Part shown: piece after piece, positions 44,643 to 53,160 of the stretch | Layout of the letters: the number at the start of each line of letters is the position of its first letter | How positions within the stretch are numbered: position 1 is the stretch's first letter | Assembly (NCBI GenBank): GCA_019418225.1 | Contig: DYCF01000018.1 | Location: 1-64,000 of the forward strand | Direction of reading: 5' to 3' | DNA: 64,000 nucleotides | Source: Clostridiales bacterium | Lineage (GTDB): Bacteria; Bacillota; Clostridia; Lachnospirales; Cellulosilyticaceae | The notes under the pieces: model-generated | What the model saw: only the letters and a program-made list of their open reading frames with translations | Told to the model about the DNA's origin: nothing | Database searches by the model: none | Translations under genes and position numbers: made by a program

Positions 44643-45456
44643 TAATTCTCCCCCTCCCATTTAGAGGATAAAACATTGAACATACTCTAACCAGCAAGAA
44701 ATCAGTTAACTTTCCACATATAGCAATAATCACCATTGTTACTAATATCATATCTACATGTCCTAACATTCTTGCATCACTCATTATAGCGCCTAATCCT
44801 TTAGTTACACCAGTTATCTCACCTAGTACTAAATAAGCCCACGTAACACCCATCCCTGTTCTTAGTCCTACTAAAACATTCGGGAATGCTGCTGGAAAAA
44901 TAATCGTTGTAAACAGTTTAAATCTATTAGCTCCTAACATATGCCCTGCTCGAATTAATAATGGTGAAATATTACTTGCACCTTCTTGGGTGTTTATATA
45001 GATTGGGAAAAATGCTGCTAATGCCATTAGAAATATAGTATTTTTTTCACCAATTCCAAACCATACTATGGAAATAGGTAACCATCCAATCCCAGGAATT
45101 GCCTTAATTGCATTAATCATTGGATCAACTAAACGTTTTATAATCCTAACTCGTCCTGAACAAAATCCTAACGTTATTCCACAAAATGCTGCTATAAAAA
45201 ATCCTATACACACTCTACATAAACTAGCCCATAGATTTTCCATTAATTTTCCTGAATATGAGTTTTCTTGATATATTCCGCATATAAAATCCAAGCCTAC
45301 TCGTCCTAACTTAATTGGTGAAGGCATCTTATACGTAGGGATACTTCCAAATTTTACAACTAAGCTCCATACAACAAATAATATTACAGGAATAATCAAA
45401 CCTACCCAATCTATATGAAATTTTTTTGAATCTTTATTAAAAGATATCCTTTTCAT
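44635..45456 (-). CDS. ABC transporter permease, SsuC/TauC type
   Basis: 273 residues with about six membrane helices. The EAA-loop region reads IIFPAAFPNVLVGLRTGMGV, typical of SsuC/TauC permeases. It lies 4 bp after the substrate-binding protein gene and overlaps the ATPase gene. It forms one importer with its neighbours. Confidence 0.9.
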   Translation of the reverse strand: MKRISFNKDSKKFHIDWVGLIIPVILFVVWSLVVKFGSIPTYKMPSPIKLGRVGLDFICGIYQENSYSGKLMENLWASLCRVCIGFFIAAFCGITLGFCSGRVRIIKRLVDPMINAIKAIPGIGWLPISIVWFGIGEKNTIFLMALAAFFPIYINTQEGASNISPLLIRAGHMLGANRFKLFTTIIFPAAFPNVLVGLRTGMGVTWAYLVLGEITGVTKGLGAIMSDARMLGHVDMILVTMVIIAICGKLTDFLLVRVCSMFYPLNGRGRISE

Positions 45457-45460
45457 ATTA

Positions 45461-46426
45461 CTATTCCTTCTTTGATTCCTCTAAAAATGTTAAATCGAAT
45501 AATTCCTCAATATCAGGGAGATTATCTATAATTCCCATCTCCAACATATATTGTGCTAGATTCTTAGTATGTTCAATATATTCCTGGTCAATATCCCAAC
45601 ATAATTCTATATTCTCTGCTGATATATCTAATACATCCTTATCTGTTCCAAATTCAGTAGATTTTTGTAACCATATTTCTTTATTATTATTTAAATATTG
45701 AGTTGCTTCTACATGGGCATTAACTATTTCTTGTATTTTCTCTGGATTATTTTGTATCATATCCTCTGTTGTAATCATTGCACCATTTATAGTACTTATT
45801 CCTTCATCAAAATATGGATAACTTAAAATCTTGCCATACCCTTCTTTTACTGCCTGTGACGGATATGGTTCTCCACTACAAAATGCATCAATAGTTCCAT
45901 TTGCCAAAGCTTGTCCCATATCAAAAAAGTCGATACGTCTAAGCTCTACATCTGTATCTGCATTAATTCCATTTCGCTTTAAAACATCTAAGAGTAATGC
46001 ATGATGCATTGTACCTGGTACATAGGCTATCTTCTTTCCAATTAAGTCACTTTCACTATTTATCCCTGAATTGTTTCCTACTACAAAGGCTGAACATTTG
46101 TTGCATAGGCTACTTACTATTTTAATAGGTTCTCCATTAGCCGCTGCTGTAATAGCTGTTACTAATGTCGTCCCGCACAAATCTAAGCTTCCTGATAATA
46201 ACGCTGTTTTTTGATCACCGGGATTAGTAAATGGTAACACCTCCACTTGATACTTTTCATCCATATATTGATCATAAAAAAATGGTTGGATAGTTTGTGC
46301 AGTTTTCCATGTTCCTACTTTAATATTGGTTGAATGATTTTGCATAGTTTCTGCTTCCCCATTACAACCTACAATTAAACAACTACACATAAAAAATGTT
46401 ATTATCTTAACTATGCGTTTTCTCAT
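45461..46426 (-). CDS. ABC transporter substrate-binding lipoprotein, SsuA/NrtA/THI5-like
   Basis: 321 residues. Lipoprotein signal with lipobox LIVGC (Cys21). The mature part has the NMT1/THI5-type pattern: an IKVGTWKTAQTIQPFF start, LPFTNPGDQKTALLSGSLDL, DLIGKKIAYVPGTMHHALLL and DAFCSGEPYPSQAVKEG. The strand-loop SSLCNKCSAF carries a CxxC pair near the expected ligand cleft, unusual for sulfonate or nitrate binders. The substrate is unknown; the operon suggests a metalloid-containing or thiol-reactive compound, or a precursor. Confidence 0.85.
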   Translation of the reverse strand: MRKRIVKIITFFMCSCLIVGCNGEAETMQNHSTNIKVGTWKTAQTIQPFFYDQYMDEKYQVEVLPFTNPGDQKTALLSGSLDLCGTTLVTAITAAANGEPIKIVSSLCNKCSAFVVGNNSGINSESDLIGKKIAYVPGTMHHALLLDVLKRNGINADTDVELRRIDFFDMGQALANGTIDAFCSGEPYPSQAVKEGYGKILSYPYFDEGISTINGAMITTEDMIQNNPEKIQEIVNAHVEATQYLNNNKEIWLQKSTEFGTDKDVLDISAENIELCWDIDQEYIEHTKNLAQYMLEMGIIDNLPDIEELFDLTFLEESKKE

Positions 46427-46437
46427 ACATTCTCCCT

Positions 46438-47754
46438 CTATCTAGCTTTTTGACATAATTCATACCCATTTCGTTCAAACCAAGCCTTAGCTACTACTGC
46501 ATCAAACTCATTCCATTTATTTTTAAAGCAATCACACCCTTGTCTAGGTACTGATCCTGTTTCAATAACAGCTACATTTGCCCCATATTTAATAGCTAAC
46601 TCACTTGCTGGATGTACACAGATATCAGGCACATGATATCCTCCTGCTAACCTTGTAATGGCTATAATCTGTGCCAATCTCTTCTCCGAAATTTGAGGGT
46701 ATTTACCAAGTGGCGTTCCTTCTACTGGTATCCTCGCCATTGCACCAGATACTATCGCATTATGCTCAATAGCTGATAAACATATATCTGCAATTTCTTC
46801 ATTGCTATGTTCTACCCCTATAGGTTCCACCAAATATACTAACTTTAATGGTGAATTCTTAATAGCACGTAGTGTATTTAATCTATCCTTAGGATCAAAT
46901 CGTGTATCTTTCCCTTCTCCCATTCTTAATGAATGATAGATAAAATCAACACCTATTTCATGTAGCTTCAATGCTTTTTCATCATCAAATTCACCTACAT
47001 TTAATCCTATTTCATACTCTCCCACAACTTCTTTTCTAATTTTCTTTATTAACTCACCTAAAATGTCCAAACTATAAAACTCTGTTGTTCTTAATACAAT
47101 CCATCTTGTGCCATCACTTACATATGCGGCTACTTCCTCAATAATTTCTTCATCACTAAATTCTCTACTTGCCTTTACAAGTCCCCATGCTTCTCCTAAT
47201 GAGCAAAAATCACAATTCATCTCACAAGGCTTATAATCTACCCCCATAGCTCCCCATAAATAAGCTGCTCCTTTAGTAACAACTTGTGCCACTTCATAAG
47301 CTGCTTTACCAAGTTCTTCACATACTGATGTCTCTGGATTAATACTTAATAATCTAATAATAGTTTCCCTATCTATCTTTTCACCTCTTAATGCCTTGAT
47401 TTTAGTACTTTGTATTAAATCTAATACATCCATCTGCTTTCTCTCCTTATTATAATCTCTATAAATCCATTTACTTTCTTCTCCTTTAGTCCCGCTAATA
47501 TAACTACTCACCTCTCCTAACCTCTCTTGGTCTAAGGAGTAATGCATCCACTTACCTTCTCTTCTACTATTCACTAACTTACAGTCACAGAGAATCTTCA
47601 TATGATGCGATAATGTGGGTTGTGTAATATTAAACTTATCCAACAAACGACATGCACACTGTTCGCCGCCTTCTAAAATCTTAATAATTTTTAACCGATT
47701 AACATCTGATAAAGCTTTGAAAACTAATGCAATATCTGTTTCTTTCCTATCCAT
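46438..47754 (-). CDS. ArsR-type repressor domain fused to a radical SAM enzyme
   Basis: 438 residues. AAGGAG precedes the ATG at 47754; the frame to 47835 is an extension into the GNAT gene. Residues 1-90 are an ArsR/SmtB winged helix with EQCACRLLDKF (C33, C35), the position of the As(III)-binding ELCVCDL motif of ArsR, plus a second CxC (C56, C58). Residues about 110-430 are a BioB-like radical SAM barrel with CEMNCDFC (C177, C181, C184). Extra cysteines lie at VPRQGCDCF. A DNA-binding metalloid sensor fused to a radical enzyme is unusual. It probably both regulates and catalyses within this operon. Confidence 0.85.
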   Translation of the reverse strand: MDRKETDIALVFKALSDVNRLKIIKILEGGEQCACRLLDKFNITQPTLSHHMKILCDCKLVNSRREGKWMHYSLDQERLGEVSSYISGTKGEESKWIYRDYNKERKQMDVLDLIQSTKIKALRGEKIDRETIIRLLSINPETSVCEELGKAAYEVAQVVTKGAAYLWGAMGVDYKPCEMNCDFCSLGEAWGLVKASREFSDEEIIEEVAAYVSDGTRWIVLRTTEFYSLDILGELIKKIRKEVVGEYEIGLNVGEFDDEKALKLHEIGVDFIYHSLRMGEGKDTRFDPKDRLNTLRAIKNSPLKLVYLVEPIGVEHSNEEIADICLSAIEHNAIVSGAMARIPVEGTPLGKYPQISEKRLAQIIAITRLAGGYHVPDICVHPASELAIKYGANVAVIETGSVPRQGCDCFKNKWNEFDAVVAKAWFERNGYELCQKAR

Positions 47755-47774
47755 ATTCGGCTCCTTTTGGGTCT

Positions 47775-48281
47775 TTATATATTCATGTACTTCTCTAAGG
47801 AACTTCTTTTCTCCATAAGTACTGTATTTCTCCATTTACCATCTTTATCTTTGCCTATCATTTCTCGATACCCAACTTCTCTAAATCCACATTTTTTATG
47901 TAATCTAATACTTGCTTCATTATCTTGCATAATACCAGACTGAAGCATCCAAATGCCATGCGCTTCTGATTGTACTATCATATGCTGTAGTAACTTAGTT
48001 CCTACTTCCTTATTTTGATAATCTGCATCTATATAAATGCTCACTTCCGCAACGCCTGCATATACACACCTACTAGATACATTTGATAGCGCAATCCAAC
48101 CAATAACTTTATTATCATATATAGCAACATAACGACAATTACTTATATGTGATTGGTCCCATTGTTCATAACTTGGTATACATGTTTGGAACGTTGCCTT
48201 ATTGGTTTCAATTCCTTCTTTATAGATTCTAGCAACATCTTCCCAATCATACTCAGTCATATTCCTGATTACAACTTCCAT
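47775..48281 (-). CDS. GNAT acetyltransferase of the phosphinothricin/arsinothricin (PAT/ArsN1) type
   Basis: 168 residues. The PAT-family layout is clear: IRNMTEYDWEDVARIYKEGI, ETNKATFQTCIPS, VAEVSIYIDADYQNKEVGTK, QDNEASIRLHKKCGFREVGY. The acetyl-CoA loop is QNKEVGTKLL (QxxGxG/A-like). PAT-type enzymes acetylate and inactivate phosphinothricin; the related ArsN1 acetylates the arsenical antibiotic arsinothricin. Between an ArsM-like/ATP-grasp set and an ArsR-radical SAM gene, a self-resistance or tailoring role is likely. It is 20 bp before the ArsR-radical SAM gene. Confidence 0.82.
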   Translation of the reverse strand: MEVVIRNMTEYDWEDVARIYKEGIETNKATFQTCIPSYEQWDQSHISNCRYVAIYDNKVIGWIALSNVSSRCVYAGVAEVSIYIDADYQNKEVGTKLLQHMIVQSEAHGIWMLQSGIMQDNEASIRLHKKCGFREVGYREMIGKDKDGKWRNTVLMEKRSSLEKYMNI

Positions 48282-48322
48282 TCAATTCACCTCCTACACC
48301 TATCTAATCTCATTCTCCCTGC

Positions 48323-49576
48323 TTAATTATATATAGAGAAAAGTGATGGCCTTGGTATCTCCACAACTAACTTAAACTCTTCATATATTTGCATAAGTTT
48401 TTGCGCTACCTCTTTGTAATCTTTTCCTTCTACTATGACATATCCTGTTCTTTTAGTAGTATTTATGTTCTCATCAATATAATCACCTACATGATTATAA
48501 ATTCTTACCTCTTTTACATCTTCTTTGTTCTTATAATCATCTTCTGTTGCTATTTCTACTACTTTGCCTTCCTTTGTAGGTAACGCCACAAAACCAACAA
48601 ACTTCTGCCCATCTACTGATTCTCTATGAAATTCTCCTGTACACTGAATCTCTATAAATGCATCATATAAATTTACACCATATGCGTATTTAATAGTATT
48701 TCCAATAAGATCCCCTCCACCAATACGCGTAGCGATTTCACCAAAAATGCATTCATCTTCTTCTGTAATGAAAACTTCCAAATGGCATATACTTGTTTCT
48801 ACACCTAATGCACTAATAGCTTTCTCATTAACCTTCTTTATCTTACTTATAGTCGCATTATCATCGTATGTACTTGGGAAAGTTATTGATGCTACTGGTT
48901 TTTGTCCCTTAATTGTTTGGATACAGTTTGCGAGATATTTAGATACTGAGGAAAATACAACTTCTCCATTAATAACAATGGAATCACAATGATATTCTTC
49001 GCCTTTAATATATGACTCTATAATAAAATTCTGACTGACATCTACTAAGTTAATTACCTCTTGTAATTCATCTTCATTATGAATAAGGAATGTATTTTGT
49101 GTAGCTGCACCATTTCTTGGCTTTATTACTACAGGATATTCATTTTTCTCAATAAATCTATTAATGCTCTCTAAACTTTCAATGCATTCAACATTTGCCG
49201 TCTTGATACCAGCTTCTGACATAACCTTTTTCATCAAGAACTTATCCCTTGATTTCTTACATACCATTTCCTTTAAACCTGGTATATGAAACTTTTCTCT
49301 TAGATAGCCACATACCTCCACTACCCATTCATGATTAGCATATAATGCATGAATAGTATTGTTTTTTTGTATCTCTTCGATCACGGTTGACATCTCTACA
49401 GGGTCAGTTGAATCCTCTACCAATATTACATCATCAAAATAGCTTTTTAACTCTTCCATCTCGCAGCTAAAACTAGTTTCTATAATAAGAATTTTAAAGA
49501 AGTTAGTGTACCTTTTACTTGCCTTAATTACCTCACCAAAATATCCAACGAACACTAAGCTTTCCAATGTCTTCAC
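48323..49576 (-). CDS. ATP-grasp ligase 2 of the ArsR/radical SAM operon
   Basis: 417 residues. ATP-grasp carboxylate-amine ligase pattern: PVVIKPRNGAATQNTFLI (nucleotide-binding loop), FIIESYIKGEEYHCDSIV, and the metal-binding end CIFGEIATRIGGGDLIGN. The N-terminal about 100 residues form a Rossmann-like preATP domain. Such enzymes join an acyl phosphate to an amine, often making dipeptides or unusual amides. It sits 16 bp after the ArsM-like gene. Two different ATP-grasp genes in one operon suggest two successive ligations. Confidence 0.8.
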   Translation of the reverse strand: MKTLESLVFVGYFGEVIKASKRYTNFFKILIIETSFSCEMEELKSYFDDVILVEDSTDPVEMSTVIEEIQKNNTIHALYANHEWVVEVCGYLREKFHIPGLKEMVCKKSRDKFLMKKVMSEAGIKTANVECIESLESINRFIEKNEYPVVIKPRNGAATQNTFLIHNEDELQEVINLVDVSQNFIIESYIKGEEYHCDSIVINGEVVFSSVSKYLANCIQTIKGQKPVASITFPSTYDDNATISKIKKVNEKAISALGVETSICHLEVFITEEDECIFGEIATRIGGGDLIGNTIKYAYGVNLYDAFIEIQCTGEFHRESVDGQKFVGFVALPTKEGKVVEIATEDDYKNKEDVKEVRIYNHVGDYIDENINTTKRTGYVIVEGKDYKEVAQKLMQIYEEFKLVVEIPRPSLFSIYN

Positions 49577-49591
49577 TCCTTTTATGAAGTA

Positions 49592-50398
49592 TTATGCTTT
49601 TCTTCCAGTTACTACATAGTAACCTATTTCATCTTCTAAGAATTTAGCCGCAAATGGATTCTTTTCTTCAAATTGTTTTACTTGCTCTTGTGCTTCTATG
49701 TTATCTTCTAAAAGTTCCTTATATCGTCTATTCTTCTCAAAAGAATAATCATATGTTTGAATATCTTTAAAAGAGTGTTTTTTCATATATTCCATATTTT
49801 CATCCATTGTAATACTTCCAGCTCTACATCCACTTACTAGTCCTAAATCTTCTCTAATTTCTTCTGGCACTGGCTTAAGTGAAATGAAATCTGTATATAC
49901 AAATATTCCACCTGGTGCTAATACTCTTTCTATTTCACTCATAACCTTTTCTCTGTCTCTTACTAAATTAAGTACACACTCTGTATAAATAAAATCAAAT
50001 TGTTCATCCATATAAGGAAGTTCATTAACATCTGCCACAAAAAAGCCTATTTTCTTCTTAATCTCTAATGGTAACGTTTTACTTCCTTCTTTAGCACGTT
50101 CAATCATCTTATCACTAAAATCTACACCCATAAATAACTCACCTTGCGTATACTCATTCACAATACGCATTAATGTTGTCCCCATGCCACAGCCAATATC
50201 AAGAATTCTCTTTTTATCACTTCCCATAAGGATTTTAACGATTTCTTCTGTTGGACCATTTGGTGAAAATTTATCAACATCCTTAGTATAAGGTCCCATT
50301 CCTTCAGCAGCTGAATTATAGAAATCCTTGATTGTTTGGCTTTTTTTATCTAACTTTTTCTTTTCTCCACTACAACAACAGCATTCATTCTCTGACAT
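49592..50398 (-). CDS. ArsM-like SAM-dependent methyltransferase with N-terminal Cys cluster
   Basis: 268 residues. It opens MSENECCCCSGEKKK with four adjacent cysteines (6-9). Motif I is ILDIGCGMGTT (with Cys70). The segments TECVLNLVRDREKV (C141) and LVSGCRAGSIT (C191) match the two conserved cysteine regions of arsenite methyltransferases (CVINLxPDK and CxxGA). Expected chemistry is methylation of As(III) or another soft nucleophile. It lacks the third ArsM cysteine in the usual place, so substrate or number of methyl groups may differ. It is flanked by an MFS exporter and an ATP-grasp ligase. Confidence 0.78.
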   Translation of the reverse strand: MSENECCCCSGEKKKLDKKSQTIKDFYNSAAEGMGPYTKDVDKFSPNGPTEEIVKILMGSDKKRILDIGCGMGTTLMRIVNEYTQGELFMGVDFSDKMIERAKEGSKTLPLEIKKKIGFFVADVNELPYMDEQFDFIYTECVLNLVRDREKVMSEIERVLAPGGIFVYTDFISLKPVPEEIREDLGLVSGCRAGSITMDENMEYMKKHSFKDIQTYDYSFEKNRRYKELLEDNIEAQEQVKQFEEKNPFAAKFLEDEIGYYVVTGRKA

Positions 50399-50427
50399 CT
50401 TAATCCCTCCATTTATATCTATTAAAT

Positions 50428-51606
50428 TTATATACTATACTCTTGATTAACATCCTGTTCTGTAACACTTCTATAGAATACGCCGAATGTACCTATACCT
50501 AAAATCCAAACAGCTACTACAAAATAAAATGTAAATTCTACATTTATATAATCTACAAGTGCACCTAAAACTAATGGTCCTATGACTGCGCCTAGGCTAG
50601 TTGCAGAGCCTAAAAATCCCATTGTCTCACCCATACCTTCTTCTCTCCCCATAATAGTTGCTAGAGCTGATGATGCACATAGTAAGACGGCTGATGCAAT
50701 GGACAATATAACAAACATAGTAACAATCCCTATAAAATTATCAGTGAATCTTAATAGCAATACTATAGTAGATGTCACAAGACCTGATACTATAATTAAT
50801 TTTTTCTTTTGTACACGCTCTACCATCGTGGCTATTATAACCTGACTTCCACCTATTATAAGATTATTAATAGTCAATAAAATTCCAATCACTGTTACAT
50901 CCATCTCTAATTTAGTTAAAAACATAGCATAAAATGAAACAGTAAATACTGACAATATAGCACTAATTACATTAATAATTCCTAGTCCAATAAGCTTTTT
51001 ATTAACAAATTTTTTTGTTTTTCTTTCAACTAAATTATTATCATCTTTTTCTTCAGTATCTAGTTGAGTGGTTGGTAGAAAACCTACTATAACTAGGGAA
51101 ATTAATGAAACTATCAACAAAGATGAAAATGCCATTTGATAGCCATAATTCTTAGAAATTAGTCCGCCAATTGTAGGGCCTATACCATTAGCAATAAATA
51201 TTACTGTATTATAGACTCCCATATACTTACTTTCTTGTCCTTTTGGACTTATTTTTCCTATATAGGCCATAACCATAGGTAACATCATAGCGGATGCCAT
51301 TCCATGAAATAGTCGTGCTATAAATAACACTATGTAATTTGATGCGCAGACATAAAGTACTGCTATAATCGGATATAATATCAAGCTATATCTTAATATA
51401 GCCTTAGGTCCTTTTTTATCAGCTAGTTTTCCTATATATGTTCCCATTAATATTCTAACTGAATAAAATCCACTAAATAATAATCCAACTTCTACACCCG
51501 TGGCTCCTAGCGTTTGTGCATATGGAGTTAATAGTGGTGCTACTATTCCCGTCCCTATGACTAATATAAATACTGCTATACAAACTAATGATAAGTTCTT
51601 TTTCAT
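50428..51606 (-). CDS. MFS efflux transporter
   Basis: 392 residues, about 12 membrane helices. MFS motif A is GKLADKKGPKA, and motif C-like VIFIANGIGPTIGGLI identifies an antiporter of the DHA1 type. It is located between two biosynthetic genes, as is usual for a product exporter or self-resistance pump. The substrate is unknown. Confidence 0.82.
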   Translation of the reverse strand: MKKNLSLVCIAVFILVIGTGIVAPLLTPYAQTLGATGVEVGLLFSGFYSVRILMGTYIGKLADKKGPKAILRYSLILYPIIAVLYVCASNYIVLFIARLFHGMASAMMLPMVMAYIGKISPKGQESKYMGVYNTVIFIANGIGPTIGGLISKNYGYQMAFSSLLIVSLISLVIVGFLPTTQLDTEEKDDNNLVERKTKKFVNKKLIGLGIINVISAILSVFTVSFYAMFLTKLEMDVTVIGILLTINNLIIGGSQVIIATMVERVQKKKLIIVSGLVTSTIVLLLRFTDNFIGIVTMFVILSIASAVLLCASSALATIMGREEGMGETMGFLGSATSLGAVIGPLVLGALVDYINVEFTFYFVVAVWILGIGTFGVFYRSVTEQDVNQEYSI

Positions 51607-51642
51607 TGGTATCCCTCATTTCTATATAGCTTTAAAATAGCT

Positions 51643-52872
51643 TTAAACAATCTGGATTTGAAGTTTTTCTATGTATTCTTCTGCTATCTTTCTAGCATTC
51701 TCCTCATCATAGGCTATAACATAACCTAATCTATTAAAGTTATTAGTTGTTCGTTCTACATACTCACCATTTTCAACGGTTAGACTTACATCTTCTATAT
51801 TCTTCTCGGATATTTCGTTATCATTAATTTGTACAACTCCACTCTTATTTGCTATGGCATATGCAATTGCTGCTGAATTTGCTGAAATTGGGTAAACTTG
51901 ATTATCCTCCAAATTACCACGCATAGCTATGCTTAACGCTATTTCTCTCATAGCTAATCCTGTTACAGCTCTTACAAGTTCATCTATATGGTCTCCTCCA
52001 GGTCTTCCATTTACCTCTATTACTTTAGGCCCATCTATAGTGAGCTTAATTTCTGTATGTGTTACACCATAGTCAATATCTAGTGCAGTTAATGCAGCTT
52101 TAGTAATTGTTTCAATAGCCTCTCGTTCTGTCTTATCTAATATAGCCGGAACCATATGTCCAATCTCTATACAATCAAATGTCTTCTTGCTCGTAATCGC
52201 TACAATAGTATGTACATTATTTATAGTATAAGACTCTACACTATACTCTAATCCTTCTAAATATTCTTCTACTATAATCTCTTCGTCTAACTTTTGACCT
52301 ATGAAGTTAGAACCTGTATGTTCTATGCATTCTACTGCATCGATTAATTCTTGCATATCTTTACATATAAAAACGGATTTGCTGCCTGATTCATTAGAAG
52401 GCTTTACTACTATTGGAAATTCAATTTGATTTATTACTGATAATACTTCCCTTACAGACTTTATAACTACATATTTTGCTGATGGCGTATTATTCTCCTT
52501 AAATTTTTCTTTTGCTCTTATCTTATGCCTACAATTTTCAGCTGCTTCTAATTTAAGTCCCCAATATTTAATATGGCATTCCTCTGCTAGCTGTGCGACA
52601 ACTGGTATATAATATTCATTAAGAGTAAAAATACGTCTTACATCAAATTTTTCACATAGTTGTTTTGTAAGATTTATTACCTCTTCTACATTTGACTGCT
52701 CTACTTCATATGGGAAATCTATTGCAATCAATTCATCCATATCTATATTTTGTTTTATATAAACAATCTGATATCCCATATTATGAATTAATGAAATTTC
52801 ACTTTCTCTTAAATGAGTTTGTACAACAATCACTACTGATTTTTTATATACTACATCTTGTCTTAGCAACAT
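51643..52872 (-). CDS. ATP-grasp ligase 1 of the ArsR/radical SAM operon
   Basis: 409 residues, biotin-carboxylase-like ATP-grasp fold. Motifs: FPIVVKPSNESGSKSVFIC, EEIIVEEYLEGLEYSVES, THTEIKLTIDGPKVIEVNGR and GGDHIDELV. The final VIEVNGRPGGD is typical of L-amino acid ligases. Its first codons overlap the AhpD-like gene by 10 bp. Only weakly similar to the second ATP-grasp protein of the operon, so it is probably not a recent duplicate. Confidence 0.8.
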   Translation of the reverse strand: MLLRQDVVYKKSVVIVVQTHLRESEISLIHNMGYQIVYIKQNIDMDELIAIDFPYEVEQSNVEEVINLTKQLCEKFDVRRIFTLNEYYIPVVAQLAEECHIKYWGLKLEAAENCRHKIRAKEKFKENNTPSAKYVVIKSVREVLSVINQIEFPIVVKPSNESGSKSVFICKDMQELIDAVECIEHTGSNFIGQKLDEEIIVEEYLEGLEYSVESYTINNVHTIVAITSKKTFDCIEIGHMVPAILDKTEREAIETITKAALTALDIDYGVTHTEIKLTIDGPKVIEVNGRPGGDHIDELVRAVTGLAMREIALSIAMRGNLEDNQVYPISANSAAIAYAIANKSGVVQINDNEISEKNIEDVSLTVENGEYVERTTNNFNRLGYVIAYDEENARKIAEEYIEKLQIQIV

Positions 52873-53150
52873 CTTCCCCCATTTCTTTTACCACCTTGTT
52901 CTAATAACTTTGTTATCTTCTGCCCCTTCATAGCTGCAACAATCGCCATAACACATCCAATTTCTTGTACTGATATATCAAGTTGCTTTGCGTTCATAAC
53001 GGCTTGTTTAACTGCATCAGCATCTTCGAAAGACGTCACAGTAGCTAATGCTACCAACCCCTTTTCCCTTTCAGTTAATACTTGTGTTTCAAACACTCTT
53101 TTACTAAATTCATTAAAAGCCTCGTTAATTTCTGGTACTTGATTAATCAT
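52863..53150 (-). CDS. AhpD/carboxymuconolactone-decarboxylase-like small protein with Cys-Cys tail
   Basis: 95 residues from the ATG at 53150, preceded by AGGAGG (the frame runs back to 53207). The helical pattern LTEREKGLVALATVTSFEDA followed by AVKQAVMNAKQLDISVQEI matches the AhpD-like CMD family. The catalytic CxxC of true AhpD is absent from its normal place. Instead the protein ends GGKRNGGRCC, a soft-metal-binding-like tail. It may handle redox or metalloid transfer for its neighbours. Confidence 0.75.
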   Translation of the reverse strand: MINQVPEINEAFNEFSKRVFETQVLTEREKGLVALATVTSFEDADAVKQAVMNAKQLDISVQEIGCVMAIVAAMKGQKITKLLEQGGKRNGGRCC

Positions 53151-53160
53151 TTTTTTCCTC

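Noticed and set aside
43869..46426. Simple sulfonate (ssuABC) utilisation operon
   Set aside because: There is no monooxygenase (ssuD) or desulfonation gene, and the three genes are the tail of a continuous operon with metalloid-type functions.
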